A stretch of DNA of 30,523 nt, taken from CAYYMH01 sp964472785 (GTDB taxonomy: Bacteria > Zhuqueibacterota > Zhuqueibacteria > Thermofontimicrobiales > Thermofontimicrobiaceae). Position numbers and translations under genes: made by a program. Location of the stretch: NCBI GenBank assembly GCA_964472785.1, contig CAYYMH010000050.1, forward strand, positions 1 to 30,523, written 5' to 3'. Each line of letters begins with the position of its first letter. Position 1 is the stretch's first letter. Under the pieces are notes generated by a model. The model did not search any database, was not told where the DNA came from, and worked only from the letters and a program-made list of their open reading frames with translations. This document shows, piece by piece, positions 16,207 to 24,721 of this stretch.

Positions 16207-17277
16207 ATGTTAATTTTGTCAAAATATGAAATAAAAGTAGAACGAGTACCGGAATTTGAAGAGGCATTTCGGACCGGAACAAAAATCGGCTGGTGGGGTA
16301 GTGACTGCGCATTTAGTACGCTATTAGGCACGAACCAAAACCTGTGGCTTTTCGGAGACACATTCATCAAGGCTGATCAAGCAGCAAATGATCGAATTAA
16401 TTCCAAACTTATTTCAAATACAATAGCGATCCAACAAAATTTTCTCATTCATAAGGAAAAGCCACTTACATTTTACTGGACGCGGACTAAAGATCAACCG
16501 AAACCATTTTTTTATAATGATCAATTGGATGGCAATTATTGGCCTTTCAGCGCGGCGTTGGTTCACGGAAAACTTTACGTTTTCGGTGTGCGAATAGTTC
16601 AGGTTGACATTCAGGATGCATTTGGATTTCGTATTGTGGGTCATGAAATTTATAAAGTGGACAACCCTGAAGATGATCCCACAAATTGGTACAAAACAAA
16701 TTATTATTTTCCACGTAAAGATATTGTCCAGTGTTTCGGTTCGTATGTGCTAAGGGCTAAAGACAATTTGTACATTTATGGCTTTCAAAAAGAAACCGAT
16801 TCTTTCGAGGAGGATATTAAGTTAATTATTGCAAAAGTTGATCTTAATGAAGAACGGGAAATTGCGGACAAATCAAACTGGGAATTTTTCGACGGCGTAG
16901 CTAAAACCTGGGTGAAGGATCAAAAAAAGATACGCCCGGCAATGGATAATTCAAAGTCAGAATTATCGATTACATTTTTGGAAAGTATCAACAAGTACGT
17001 TTTAGTATCGGTGCTGGGTAAACGCGGGAAATGGATAACGGTTCGCACCGCAGATACGCCGGTAGGACCATTCTCGGAACCCCAAAACGTTTATAAAATA
17101 CCGGAGAATGATTGGAGTCCCCGCTACTTTTCATACGCCGGCAAAGCCCATCCGGAGTTAGCTGAAGCAGATAATGAGTTGATTGTTACCTATATGACAA
17201 ATTCAAAATCATTGGAAGAATGTATTAGCGATACACGAATTTATTTCCCCAAGTTTATCCGGATTACTTTTTTGTAA
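16207..17277 (+). CDS. DUF4185-like beta-propeller protein (copy 2)
   Basis: A 356-residue paralogue of the gene at 5717, sharing GSDCAF (about residues 37-42) and FGDTF (about 56-60) with GQDAAYS and FGDTF there, and a late PVGPFSEPQNVYKIP blade followed by YAGKAHPELAEAD. There is no signal peptide, so it is predicted cytosolic. Two starts are possible: ATG 16207, 2 nt after the previous stop, or TTG 16216, which is better placed behind the GAGG at 16203-16206. The second start would give 353 residues. Function unassigned; a hydrolase or binding role on the same glycan as copy 1 is inferred from position. Confidence 0.68.
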   Translation: MLILSKYEIKVERVPEFEEAFRTGTKIGWWGSDCAFSTLLGTNQNLWLFGDTFIKADQAANDRINSKLISNTIAIQQNFLIHKEKPLTFYWTRTKDQPKPFFYNDQLDGNYWPFSAALVHGKLYVFGVRIVQVDIQDAFGFRIVGHEIYKVDNPEDDPTNWYKTNYYFPRKDIVQCFGSYVLRAKDNLYIYGFQKETDSFEEDIKLIIAKVDLNEEREIADKSNWEFFDGVAKTWVKDQKKIRPAMDNSKSELSITFLESINKYVLVSVLGKRGKWITVRTADTPVGPFSEPQNVYKIPENDWSPRYFSYAGKAHPELAEADNELIVTYMTNSKSLEECISDTRIYFPKFIRITFL

Positions 17278-17290
17278 AAATTTCAGAACA

Positions 17291-17315
17291 GGATTTAATC
17301 CGTCAGGATTTTGTA
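17291..17315. repeat. 25-nt intergenic repeat with AATCC-GTCA-GGATT hairpin (copy 1)
   Basis: AATCC (17297-17301) and GGATT (17306-17310) form a 5-bp hairpin with a GTCA loop inside a 25-nt stretch. The stretch matches a second copy at 25695-25719 at 22 of 25 positions. It lies just after the second DUF4185-like gene, upstream of the tricorn homologue. Confidence 0.6.
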
Positions 17316-17420
17316 TTCGCCGACAAAGAGTTTATATCCAGTTCTGATGTAATATTTGGTACATGATAAAATCATTTTGATTTTCATGATTTCAATTTAA
17401 TCAAACTTACGGAGGTTAAT

Positions 17421-20400
17421 ATGAAGTATTCAAAAAGCGCGTTTCTGAAGCGTGATGGATGGCTTTCAGTTTTTATTTTTGCTTTGATAGCAGTTTTGTT
17501 TACTGCCAGCATGATTCAGGCAAATCCCATTGAGAACGATCGTTACATCATGCGGGTGCCGGATATTCATGAGGACATGGTTGTCTATTCTTATGGTGCG
17601 GATTTGTGGATGACCTCAGATCAGGGTGGCATTGCCAATCGTTTGACGATCCACGATGGAACAGAGGTTAATCCGAAGTTTTCGCCGGACGGTTCATTGA
17701 TCGCATTTAGCGGAGAATACGACGGAAACCTGGATGTTTACGTGATGAATATTTACGGCGGAGATATTACCCGGGTGACTTTTCATCCGGGTGCTGATAT
17801 GGTTGTCGGTTGGCATCCGACGAGTCATAAAATCATCTTTACCTCAAGCCGTAATAGCTACAGCCGGTTTCAACGTTTGTATTTGGTTGCTCCGGATGGA
17901 TCAGGATTGGAGGAGCTGATCATGCACGAAGCGGTGCAGGGATGTTTTTCGCCGGACGGACAGAAAATCGCTTACAACAGAGTATCACGGGAAAACCGGA
18001 CCTGGAAACGCTACAAAGGCGGTACTGCACAGGAAATTTATATGTTCGATTTTGAACAAAAAAAGGACACGAAAATTACTGATTTCCGCGGCACCGACCG
18101 TATGCCCATGTGGATCGGTGATAAAATTTATTTCACCTCGGACCGGGACAGAGTATTGAATATTTGGGCGTATGACACAAATACAGCCGAAGTGGAACAA
18201 ATTACCAAACACACCAGCTATGATGTCCGTCGTCCCAGTGCAGGCGGCAATAAAATTATCTACGAATTGGGCGGCGAACTGTGGGTTGTTGATGTAGAGG
18301 AAAAACAACCCAGAAAAATTGACATTAAGGTAAAAACCGATTTGTCGGAGCTGCGTCCGTATTGGAAAAAAGTCGATGATTTAATTCGGAAAGTGGATTT
18401 ATCACCGGAAGGAAACCGGGCATTGATCGTGGCGCGTGGTGATGTATTTACCGTTCCCAAAGAATTTGGTTCGACCCGCAATTTGACAATGAGTTGCGGT
18501 GCCCGTGACCGGGATGCCGTGTGGTCACCGGATGGTAAAAAAATCGCCTATCTTTCTGACAAAAGCGGTGAATACGAAATTTATATCGTTGATCCGATGG
18601 GGGAGACCGAGGCAGTCAAACTGACAAATCTCAAAGAAGGTTACCGTCACACTTTGCGCTGGTCGCCGGACAGCAAGAAAATTGCCTTTGCCGATCAGAC
18701 GCTTCGGTGCTACTATTTGGACGTTGCATCACAGAAAATTACCGAAGTGGATCAAGCCAAATACGAAAATGTCGATGTGTCGCTGGAGCTCAAACCGATT
18801 TACGATTTCCAGTGGTCGCCTGACAGTCGCTTTTTGACCTACTCGAAAATGAATGAAGAACTGGTATATCAGGTTTACATTTACTCACTGGAAACCGGTG
18901 AATCCCATGGCATTAGTCAGGGGATCTTCAATGACTTTCAGCCGGTATTCTCAAAGGACGGAAAGTACCTGTTTTTCATTTCCAATCGCCAATTTAGTCC
19001 CACGCTTTGCGATTTCGAATGGGAAATGGTTTATAAAGATATGGCTGGCATTTATTATGTGACACTGCAAAAGGACACCGAATCGCTCTTTCCTTACAAA
19101 AGCGATGAAGCAAAAACCGGGGATGAACCAACGGAAAAAGAGAACAAAAAAGAAGCTGAAAAAAATATCGACATAGATTTCGATGGTATTGTGGATCGAA
19201 TTGAAGCGTTACCTTTGGAACGCGGTAACTACCGTTATCTTGCCACCAATGATAATTCACTTTTTTATTTAAACAAAGAGGACGGTGATTTCAACCGATT
19301 TGAATTTCGCAGCGTGGGTTCCATGGATTTATTTGCATTTTCATTTAAAGATCATAAAGAGCACACCGTGACCAAAGGAATTGATGATTACAAGTTATCC
19401 GCCGACGGCTCAAAGATTGTTTACAAAAAGAGAAAATCAGTTGGCATCATCGACGCCGGTGCCCGGGATTCACAGGGAGAAGATTTGGATTTGAGTGAAC
19501 TGCAGATTTATCTCGAACCGTTGAAAGAATGGACGCAGATTTTCAACGAAGCCTGGCGTATGGAGCGGGATTTTTATTACGAACCTAATATGCACGGACT
19601 GGATTGGAAAGCGATGAAGGAAAAATACGGTAAGCTCTTACCTTACGTTTCCTGCCGACAGGATGTGCGTTATTTGATTGGCGAAATGATCGGAGAATTA
19701 AATACTTCCCACACTTATGTTTTCGGCGGTGATGTGAAACGTAAAGCAGAGCGAGTGAACGTGGGGTTGCTTGGGGTTGATTGGCAAACTGATGTGAGGC
19801 ATAATCGATATCAGTTCAAGAAAATTTATAAAGTGCCGGATTGGACACTCAAAGTTTTTCCGCCCTTGGCAAAACCGGGAGTCGATGTGAACGAAGGCGA
19901 TTATCTGATTGAAGTAAACGGAAAGAATGTGACTGCAGATAAAAATATTTACAGCTATTTCCAAAATCTGGCGGGCAAACAGATAACAATTCTTGTTAAT
20001 GATAAACCCACTGCCGAAGGTGCCAGAAAATATTCTGTTGAACCGCTTTACAACGAATACACAATTCGTTACAGAGATTGGGTGGAACACAACCGCTTGC
20101 TGGTTGACGAAAAATCCGATGGTAAAATTGGTTACATGCATTTGCCAGATACCTATCTGGGTTCGGCACGTGAGTTCCCGAAATATTTCTATTCACAAAC
20201 CCGCAAAAAAGGAATTATCGTCGATGGTCGATTCAACGGTGGCGGTTTGGATCCGGATATCTTTTTACGGAGACTGGACAAACAGGTACTGGCTTACTGG
20301 ACTCGCCGCTATTCACACGATCAAACGATTCCTGATTTGGCAGTGCGTGCACACATGGTGTGTATTACCAATAAGCAAGCTGGTTCCGGTGGAGATATGC

Positions 20401-20723
20401 TGCCAATGGAGTTTAAGAAAAAAGGACTGGGACCGGTTATCGGAACGCGTACCTGGGGTGGTTTAGTTGGCGTGTCAATGTGGATCAGCATGATCGACGG
20501 CGGGGGTATGTCTGCCCCGGATTACCGTATTTACAGTACTGAGGGCGAATGGATTGTAGAAAACGAAGGCGTGACACCGGACATCAAGGTTGATCTTGAT
20601 CCGGTGGAAGTATCCAACGGTTATGATGCGCAACTGGAACGTGCCATTGAGGAGTTGATGAAAAAAATTAAAAAAGAACCGCTGAAATGGCCTGAACACG
20701 AACCGTTTCCGGTGGATAGGTAA
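17421..20723 (+). CDS. Tricorn protease homologue (S41 family), exported
   Basis: An 1100-residue self-compartmentalising-type protease homologue that would cut oligopeptides. A signal peptide ends near residue 36 (MIQA-NP), so it is periplasmic. N-terminal WD/TolB-like propeller blades (about 40-310, then 330-690, with motifs such as FSPDGSLIAFSG) precede a C1 domain, a PDZ domain (about 790-870) and a C2 domain. The expected tricorn catalytic residues are visible: S763-H764 in NTSHTY, Ser989 in AGSGGD, and E1047 in VENEGVTPD, with an NGGG oxyanion-type loop. A charged linker (DEPTEKENKKEAEKN) sits between propeller and C1. GGAGG 6 nt upstream fixes the start. Length matches tricorn (about 1070-1100). 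Proximity to an S46 exopeptidase suggests sequential peptide breakdown (inference). Confidence 0.93.
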   Translation: MKYSKSAFLKRDGWLSVFIFALIAVLFTASMIQANPIENDRYIMRVPDIHEDMVVYSYGADLWMTSDQGGIANRLTIHDGTEVNPKFSPDGSLIAFSGEYDGNLDVYVMNIYGGDITRVTFHPGADMVVGWHPTSHKIIFTSSRNSYSRFQRLYLVAPDGSGLEELIMHEAVQGCFSPDGQKIAYNRVSRENRTWKRYKGGTAQEIYMFDFEQKKDTKITDFRGTDRMPMWIGDKIYFTSDRDRVLNIWAYDTNTAEVEQITKHTSYDVRRPSAGGNKIIYELGGELWVVDVEEKQPRKIDIKVKTDLSELRPYWKKVDDLIRKVDLSPEGNRALIVARGDVFTVPKEFGSTRNLTMSCGARDRDAVWSPDGKKIAYLSDKSGEYEIYIVDPMGETEAVKLTNLKEGYRHTLRWSPDSKKIAFADQTLRCYYLDVASQKITEVDQAKYENVDVSLELKPIYDFQWSPDSRFLTYSKMNEELVYQVYIYSLETGESHGISQGIFNDFQPVFSKDGKYLFFISNRQFSPTLCDFEWEMVYKDMAGIYYVTLQKDTESLFPYKSDEAKTGDEPTEKENKKEAEKNIDIDFDGIVDRIEALPLERGNYRYLATNDNSLFYLNKEDGDFNRFEFRSVGSMDLFAFSFKDHKEHTVTKGIDDYKLSADGSKIVYKKRKSVGIIDAGARDSQGEDLDLSELQIYLEPLKEWTQIFNEAWRMERDFYYEPNMHGLDWKAMKEKYGKLLPYVSCRQDVRYLIGEMIGELNTSHTYVFGGDVKRKAERVNVGLLGVDWQTDVRHNRYQFKKIYKVPDWTLKVFPPLAKPGVDVNEGDYLIEVNGKNVTADKNIYSYFQNLAGKQITILVNDKPTAEGARKYSVEPLYNEYTIRYRDWVEHNRLLVDEKSDGKIGYMHLPDTYLGSAREFPKYFYSQTRKKGIIVDGRFNGGGLDPDIFLRRLDKQVLAYWTRRYSHDQTIPDLAVRAHMVCITNKQAGSGGDMLPMEFKKKGLGPVIGTRTWGGLVGVSMWISMIDGGGMSAPDYRIYSTEGEWIVENEGVTPDIKVDLDPVEVSNGYDAQLERAIEELMKKIKKEPLKWPEHEPFPVDR

Positions 20724-20741
20724 TTAATAGAGATTAAAAGT

Positions 20742-20766
20742 GTCGGGTACTGCTGCAGTGCCCGGC
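20742..20766 (+). terminator. Hairpin after the tricorn gene, terminator-like
   Basis: Bases 20742-20752 pair with 20756-20766 (GTCGGGTACTG / CAGTGCCCGGC, two G-U pairs) to give an 11-bp GC-rich stem with a 3-nt loop. It begins about 18 nt after the tricorn stop. The downstream ATTAATTTAA is only weakly T-rich, so termination may be partial. Confidence 0.55.
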
Positions 20767-20792
20767 ATTAATTTAAACTAACAATTTGTTAT

Positions 20793-21344
20793 ATGAAGCA
20801 AATGTTCACGTTAAAAACCGAGCGCTTGTTGCTGCGTCCATTTAATTTGTTAGATGCGCATGATGTGCAGCGGCTTGCGGGTGATTACGATATTGCCCGA
20901 ACCACTTTGAATATACCACATCCGTATGAAGATGGCAAGGCAGAGGAATGGATCAGCACTCATCAGTCAGCTTTTGAAGCAGGTAAAGAGGTTATATTCG
21001 CGATTGTCCATGCGCAGGAACAATACTTGATCGGAGCAATTGGCATTTCCAATATTCACAAGGAGTTCGAAAAAGCGGAAATCGGTTACTGGATTGGCAA
21101 ACCATACTGGAATCAGGGATATTGCACCGAAGCAGTAAAAGCAGTGATCCGCTACTGTTTCGAAGAGATGAAGTTGAACCGTGTTTATGCACACCACTTT
21201 TTAAACAATCCGGCGTCCGGCAGAGTGATGGAAAAAGCCGGTATGAAAAAGGAGGGCGTATTACGGCAGCATGATAAGAAATGGGACGAGTTTATGGATA
21301 CAGTGGTTTATGGAGCACTGCGGAGTGATTTTGAGGGTTTATAA
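20793..21344 (+). CDS. GNAT-family N-acetyltransferase (RimJ/RimL-like)
   Basis: A 183-residue cytosolic acetyltransferase that would move acetyl from acetyl-CoA to an amine of a protein or small molecule. It starts with the RimJ/RimL-type TERLLLRPF strand, and the acetyl-CoA region reads IGYWIGKPYWNQGYCTEAVKAV (about 96-117), followed by LNRVYAHHFLNNPASGRVMEKAGM. Both are standard in this family. No clear Shine-Dalgarno site is visible before ATG 20793; ATG 20802 is an alternative three codons later. It is downstream of the hairpin at 20742 and may be read through from the tricorn gene. Its substrate is unknown. Confidence 0.9.
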   Translation: MKQMFTLKTERLLLRPFNLLDAHDVQRLAGDYDIARTTLNIPHPYEDGKAEEWISTHQSAFEAGKEVIFAIVHAQEQYLIGAIGISNIHKEFEKAEIGYWIGKPYWNQGYCTEAVKAVIRYCFEEMKLNRVYAHHFLNNPASGRVMEKAGMKKEGVLRQHDKKWDEFMDTVVYGALRSDFEGL

Positions 21345-21682
21345 AACCGGATGGAATATGCTGGATTCAATTAATTAATGAAAAATCTCTGATGTCAAAA
21401 ACTCAATTTTCAGGCTATAGCTAAATTGTTCTAAAATCGTATTCAAATCATCAACGTAAATTTCAACAAATAAGATTTTGTAGTATCCGCTCAATATTCA
21501 ATGGCAATAAGAATTTCTTGAAAAGAATTTCATTCCTGCGAAAGCAGGAATCTCCAACTTACAAAAGAGATTCCTGATCTCCGCTTCGCTCCGTCAGGAA
21601 TGACAGCGCTTTGTTAACCTTATTTATTGAGTGGATACATTTTGTAGTTGTCAGGATTCTCGATGTATTTTTTCAATTCTTC
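21345..21682. other. 338-nt convergent intergenic region
   Basis: This stretch lies between the + strand acetyltransferase and the - strand propeller gene. No gene is seen. Its right part holds a two-hairpin repeat (21529-21605) that could terminate or shield both transcripts. The left 180 nt shows nothing recognisable. Confidence 0.6.
21529..21605. repeat. Two-hairpin intergenic repeat (CATTCCTGC-GAAA-GCAGGAATC type)
   Basis: ATTCCTGC (21532-21539), loop GAAA (21540-21543) and GCAGGAAT (21544-21551) make a perfect 8-bp stem closed by a GNRA tetraloop. A second stem, ATTCCTGA (21570-21577) with TCAGGAAT (21594-21601), follows, and CATTCCTG can also pair with CAGGAATG at the far end. From memory, CATTCCTGCGAAAGCAGGAATC is a frequent intergenic repeat in many bacteria. 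Confidence 0.65.
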
Positions 21683-23806
21683 CTATCTCAGCAGCAGCAT
21701 TTTCTTCACAGATGTAAAATTATCCATTGTAATCTGATACAGATAGACACCGCTTATCAGATGGCTGGCGTCAAAAGTGATTTTGTAAAAACCTGCAGCA
21801 TATTCAGCATTTACAATGGTTGCAACTTCACGCGCCATTATATCAAAAATCTTTATCTCGACAAAACATTTTTCTTTCACACTAAATTCAATCGTTGTTT
21901 CCGAATTAAATGGATTGGGATAATTTTGCAAAAGCTCGTGTTTTTGGGAAATACTATTTCCTGTTTCCTTGTGCTCACTGACCCAGCTGTAACCGGAGTT
22001 TTTTGTTTTTAAAATGGTGCCGTCATACCCAACAATCCAGCCCGTGTTAAGATCGCTGAAAAATACCGAGTAGAGATTGTTTTGCGTGTTGCTTTTTTGA
22101 GTTGACCAGGTCGCGCCTTTATTTGTCGTTTTCAGAATCGTACCCTGCGTTCCAACTGCCCATCCGCTGTCAGCATCCACGAAGTGAAAGGAGTAGAGGC
22201 TGTTGGGAACAGGTGATGTTTGTTTCGTCCATGAGGAACCACTATCAGTTGTCCGCAAAATTGTCCCGCTCACACCAACGATCCAACCCAAATTTTCGTT
22301 GACAAAATGAACCGATCTCAATATTTTATCAGTTCCGCTTGTTTGGGGATTCCAGTTATTTCCGCCATCACTTGTTTTTAAAATCGTACCTGTTTCACCG
22401 ACAGCCCAACCAGTATTCGAATTGTAAAAAAACACGTCGCGCAGATCGAAATTGGTATTGCTCGCTTGAGTGTCCCAGTTATCGCCTGCATTCTCTGTTT
22501 TTAGAATGCTGCCATTTTTACCAACAGCCCATCCCAACTCATTATCCAGAAAGTATATTTGATAAAGCATCATATCCCGGGTATCTTCGGCAATGTGCCA
22601 GCTCTGCCCACCATCGGTTGTTTTGACAACGCCATCAAAGCCAACAGCCCATCCCAGCGAAGTATCGGTGAATTGGACGTCATAAAGTATTTTTGAAGTG
22701 CCACTGGTTTGAGTGTACCATGTTTCTCCGCTATCCATCGTTTGAATAATCGTATTGGTTTCATATTGACCGCCGACAGCCCAGCCCTGATGTTCGTCAA
22801 TAAAGTGGACTGAATACAGCGGAGCGGACGTTGCTCTGAAGGGTGAAATCCAATTTTTGCCGCCATCAGTCGTGCGGATGACTTCACCATTAATGCCAAC
22901 AGCCCAGCCGTTGTTTTGGTTGCTGAACGAGACTGCGTAAAGATATGACGAAACCGGACCAGAGATTAGTTCCCAGGTTTCTCCACCATTTGTTGTAAAT
23001 CCTGTTTGCCCTTGTTCGCCGACAGCACAACCATGCAGCGGGTCAGTGAAATAGATGGATCGCCATGCCGGATAAATTTCATCGTATTGTTTAATCCAGT
23101 GCGTGCCGCCATCGTACGTCCGAAAAATACCTTTTTCAGTTGCCACCCATCCGTTGCTTGCATCGATAAAAAATACTGAATAAATTGTGGGAAAAATGCA
23201 TAACGTCTGCAGCGTCCAATGATTACCGGCGTCTGTTGTTTTTCGTATTGTCCCGCTTGTGCCTACTGTCCAACCGATACTGTCATTGAGAAAAAAGACA
23301 TCCATGAAATACGATTCTGACCCGCTGAATTGCTGCTGCCATGTATCGCCGCTGTTTTTCGTTCGGATCACGGTGCCATTTGGTCCCACAGCCCATCCAT
23401 GATTGTAATCCGGAAAGTGAACAGAAACGAGCGGCAGGTTTGTACACGATTGTTGGGATTGCCAGTTCGTTCCGCCGTTTGTGGTTTTGTAAATGATACT
23501 GCTTCTCAAGTAAAGTGGATCATAGCCAACAGCCCAACCTGTATCGGCATTGACGAAATCGACGCTGTAAAATGTATTCGATTTTTTTCCGATTTGTTTG
23601 GACTGCCAATTTTTACCCCCATCTGTTGTTTTCATTATGGCTCCGGAAGGACCTACCGCGATAGCGGTATTTTGATCAAAAGCAAATACATCATAGAGAT
23701 TGAGTTGACTATGCGGCAACGGATTTAAGATTTGCCATTGATCCTGAGCAGTTAAGTTGGCAATTATTAAAAATAACGTAAAGACAACAAGCAATAAACG
23801 TCTCAT
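21683..23806 (-). CDS. Secreted YCF48/BNR-type double propeller with T9SS-style C-terminal tail
   Basis: A 707-residue exported protein. Signal peptide is about 1-20 (ends LTA-QDQW). I count 14 tandem repeats of about 40-47 residues, each with a GWAVG-like core and a KTTDGGxxW turn, between about residues 37 and 610. Fourteen repeats would suit two seven-bladed propellers. Residues 625-707 form a type IX secretion-like sorting domain (NYPNPFN near 628-634, GVYLYQI, basic end), so secretion and surface anchoring are likely. A GGAG 8 nt upstream fixes ATG 23806. It is the last gene of a - strand cluster with two lipoproteins and a TonB receptor. Photosystem-assembly YCF48 is only a fold relative; the function here is unknown, probably binding at the cell surface. 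Confidence 0.88.
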   Translation of the reverse strand: MRRLLLVVFTLFLIIANLTAQDQWQILNPLPHSQLNLYDVFAFDQNTAIAVGPSGAIMKTTDGGKNWQSKQIGKKSNTFYSVDFVNADTGWAVGYDPLYLRSSIIYKTTNGGTNWQSQQSCTNLPLVSVHFPDYNHGWAVGPNGTVIRTKNSGDTWQQQFSGSESYFMDVFFLNDSIGWTVGTSGTIRKTTDAGNHWTLQTLCIFPTIYSVFFIDASNGWVATEKGIFRTYDGGTHWIKQYDEIYPAWRSIYFTDPLHGCAVGEQGQTGFTTNGGETWELISGPVSSYLYAVSFSNQNNGWAVGINGEVIRTTDGGKNWISPFRATSAPLYSVHFIDEHQGWAVGGQYETNTIIQTMDSGETWYTQTSGTSKILYDVQFTDTSLGWAVGFDGVVKTTDGGQSWHIAEDTRDMMLYQIYFLDNELGWAVGKNGSILKTENAGDNWDTQASNTNFDLRDVFFYNSNTGWAVGETGTILKTSDGGNNWNPQTSGTDKILRSVHFVNENLGWIVGVSGTILRTTDSGSSWTKQTSPVPNSLYSFHFVDADSGWAVGTQGTILKTTNKGATWSTQKSNTQNNLYSVFFSDLNTGWIVGYDGTILKTKNSGYSWVSEHKETGNSISQKHELLQNYPNPFNSETTIEFSVKEKCFVEIKIFDIMAREVATIVNAEYAAGFYKITFDASHLISGVYLYQITMDNFTSVKKMLLLR

Positions 23807-23842
23807 TTTAGACTCCGTAGTGGATTTTCCAATATCAAGATA

Positions 23843-24721
23843 TCATGGGACGACATCATTTTCATTCACCTTAATCACTGCCGAATTTCTTTTTGTCGGA
23901 ATGTTAACAAAATCAGGAACAGGCTCGTAAATTTCATCGCCAAAGTTGTTCAACAATTGAACAGGAATATATTTGTGTTTAATAATAAAATACGGGATAA
24001 TTTCATACTTACCGGGGGCTAAATTTAGTTGACTAAATTTAAAACCGGTTTCCCAATATTTTCCTTCAACAGTAATCGAATCCGCATAATGCGGTGCGTT
24101 GATCGAGTAGGAGTTATTTTCAAACATCAAAACATCCTGATTCGGGGCATCCAAATTTTTGAAAAATAGGATGGATAATGGACCGGTCGATTTGTCGGGA
24201 TAATCAATAAAGGTTGTATCCTCCGCTGAATTCAGGTGTAAACCGATCGTAATCGTTTCCTCATAATCTTCAACGACAATCGCGGGCTTGACAGTTATTC
24301 TGATGTTCAATTTTTTAAGCAGCACTTTCTGTTGTTTCAATTCTCCATTTTTTCCAATGTCGCCGTGCAATGGTTGTAACTGCCCGTTTTCAATAACAAC
24401 AAAAGAGGAATCTAATAAATAATTTGAGAGAAAATAATAGACCTTGAACGATCCGGTAATCCCACCACCCGGTTGAAGCTGGGGTGCTGGTAGGCGAATT
24501 TTAAAATACCCGTTTTTATCAATATAGGTACTCAGATCAAAACCTTCCAGCCAGACAAACGTCCCTTCCGGATTTGACTTGTCGCTCAAACGGAGCGTGC
24601 CATAAATTTTATTGTGTTCATCAAGTGTGATGCTGTCATCATCCAGCGGGTTTTTTGTACATTCAGTAACAGAAAAGATAACTGATATACCAATCAAGAA
24701 ATTTATGATTATATTTTTCAT
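23843..24721 (-). CDS. Putative surface lipoprotein, paralogue B
   Basis: A 292-residue probable lipoprotein. A hydrophobic segment (about 5-18) ends at Cys21, but the lipobox (VTEC) is weak. After it comes CTKNPLDDD, then a beta-sandwich-like segment of carboxypeptidase-regulatory look (LSDKSNPEGTFVWLEGFDL, PGGGITGSFKVYYF). The whole chain parallels the neighbour at 24718-25635 from the CTxNPLD start to the PYFxI...NIPxK end, so the two arose by duplication. Its ATG overlaps the neighbour's TGA by 4 nt (ATGA), which implies translational coupling. Lies directly upstream of the propeller gene. No function recognised. Confidence 0.75.
   Translation of the reverse strand: MKNIIINFLIGISVIFSVTECTKNPLDDDSITLDEHNKIYGTLRLSDKSNPEGTFVWLEGFDLSTYIDKNGYFKIRLPAPQLQPGGGITGSFKVYYFLSNYLLDSSFVVIENGQLQPLHGDIGKNGELKQQKVLLKKLNIRITVKPAIVVEDYEETITIGLHLNSAEDTTFIDYPDKSTGPLSILFFKNLDAPNQDVLMFENNSYSINAPHYADSITVEGKYWETGFKFSQLNLAPGKYEIIPYFIIKHKYIPVQLLNNFGDEIYEPVPDFVNIPTKRNSAVIKVNENDVVP

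Noticed and set aside
19698..20141. 147-codon open frame opposite the tricorn gene
   Set aside because: Antisense to the catalytic region of tricorn; its composition mirrors the coding strand.
22000..23700. Regularly spaced DNA repeats (AGCCCA-type words every 130 nt) that look like an array
   Set aside because: They encode the GWAVG cores of protein repeats in one long frame and vary in sequence, so this is not a CRISPR array.
21683..23806. Photosystem II assembly factor YCF48
   Set aside because: Only the repeat type is shared; the signal peptide, 14 repeats and sorting tail point to a secreted surface protein.
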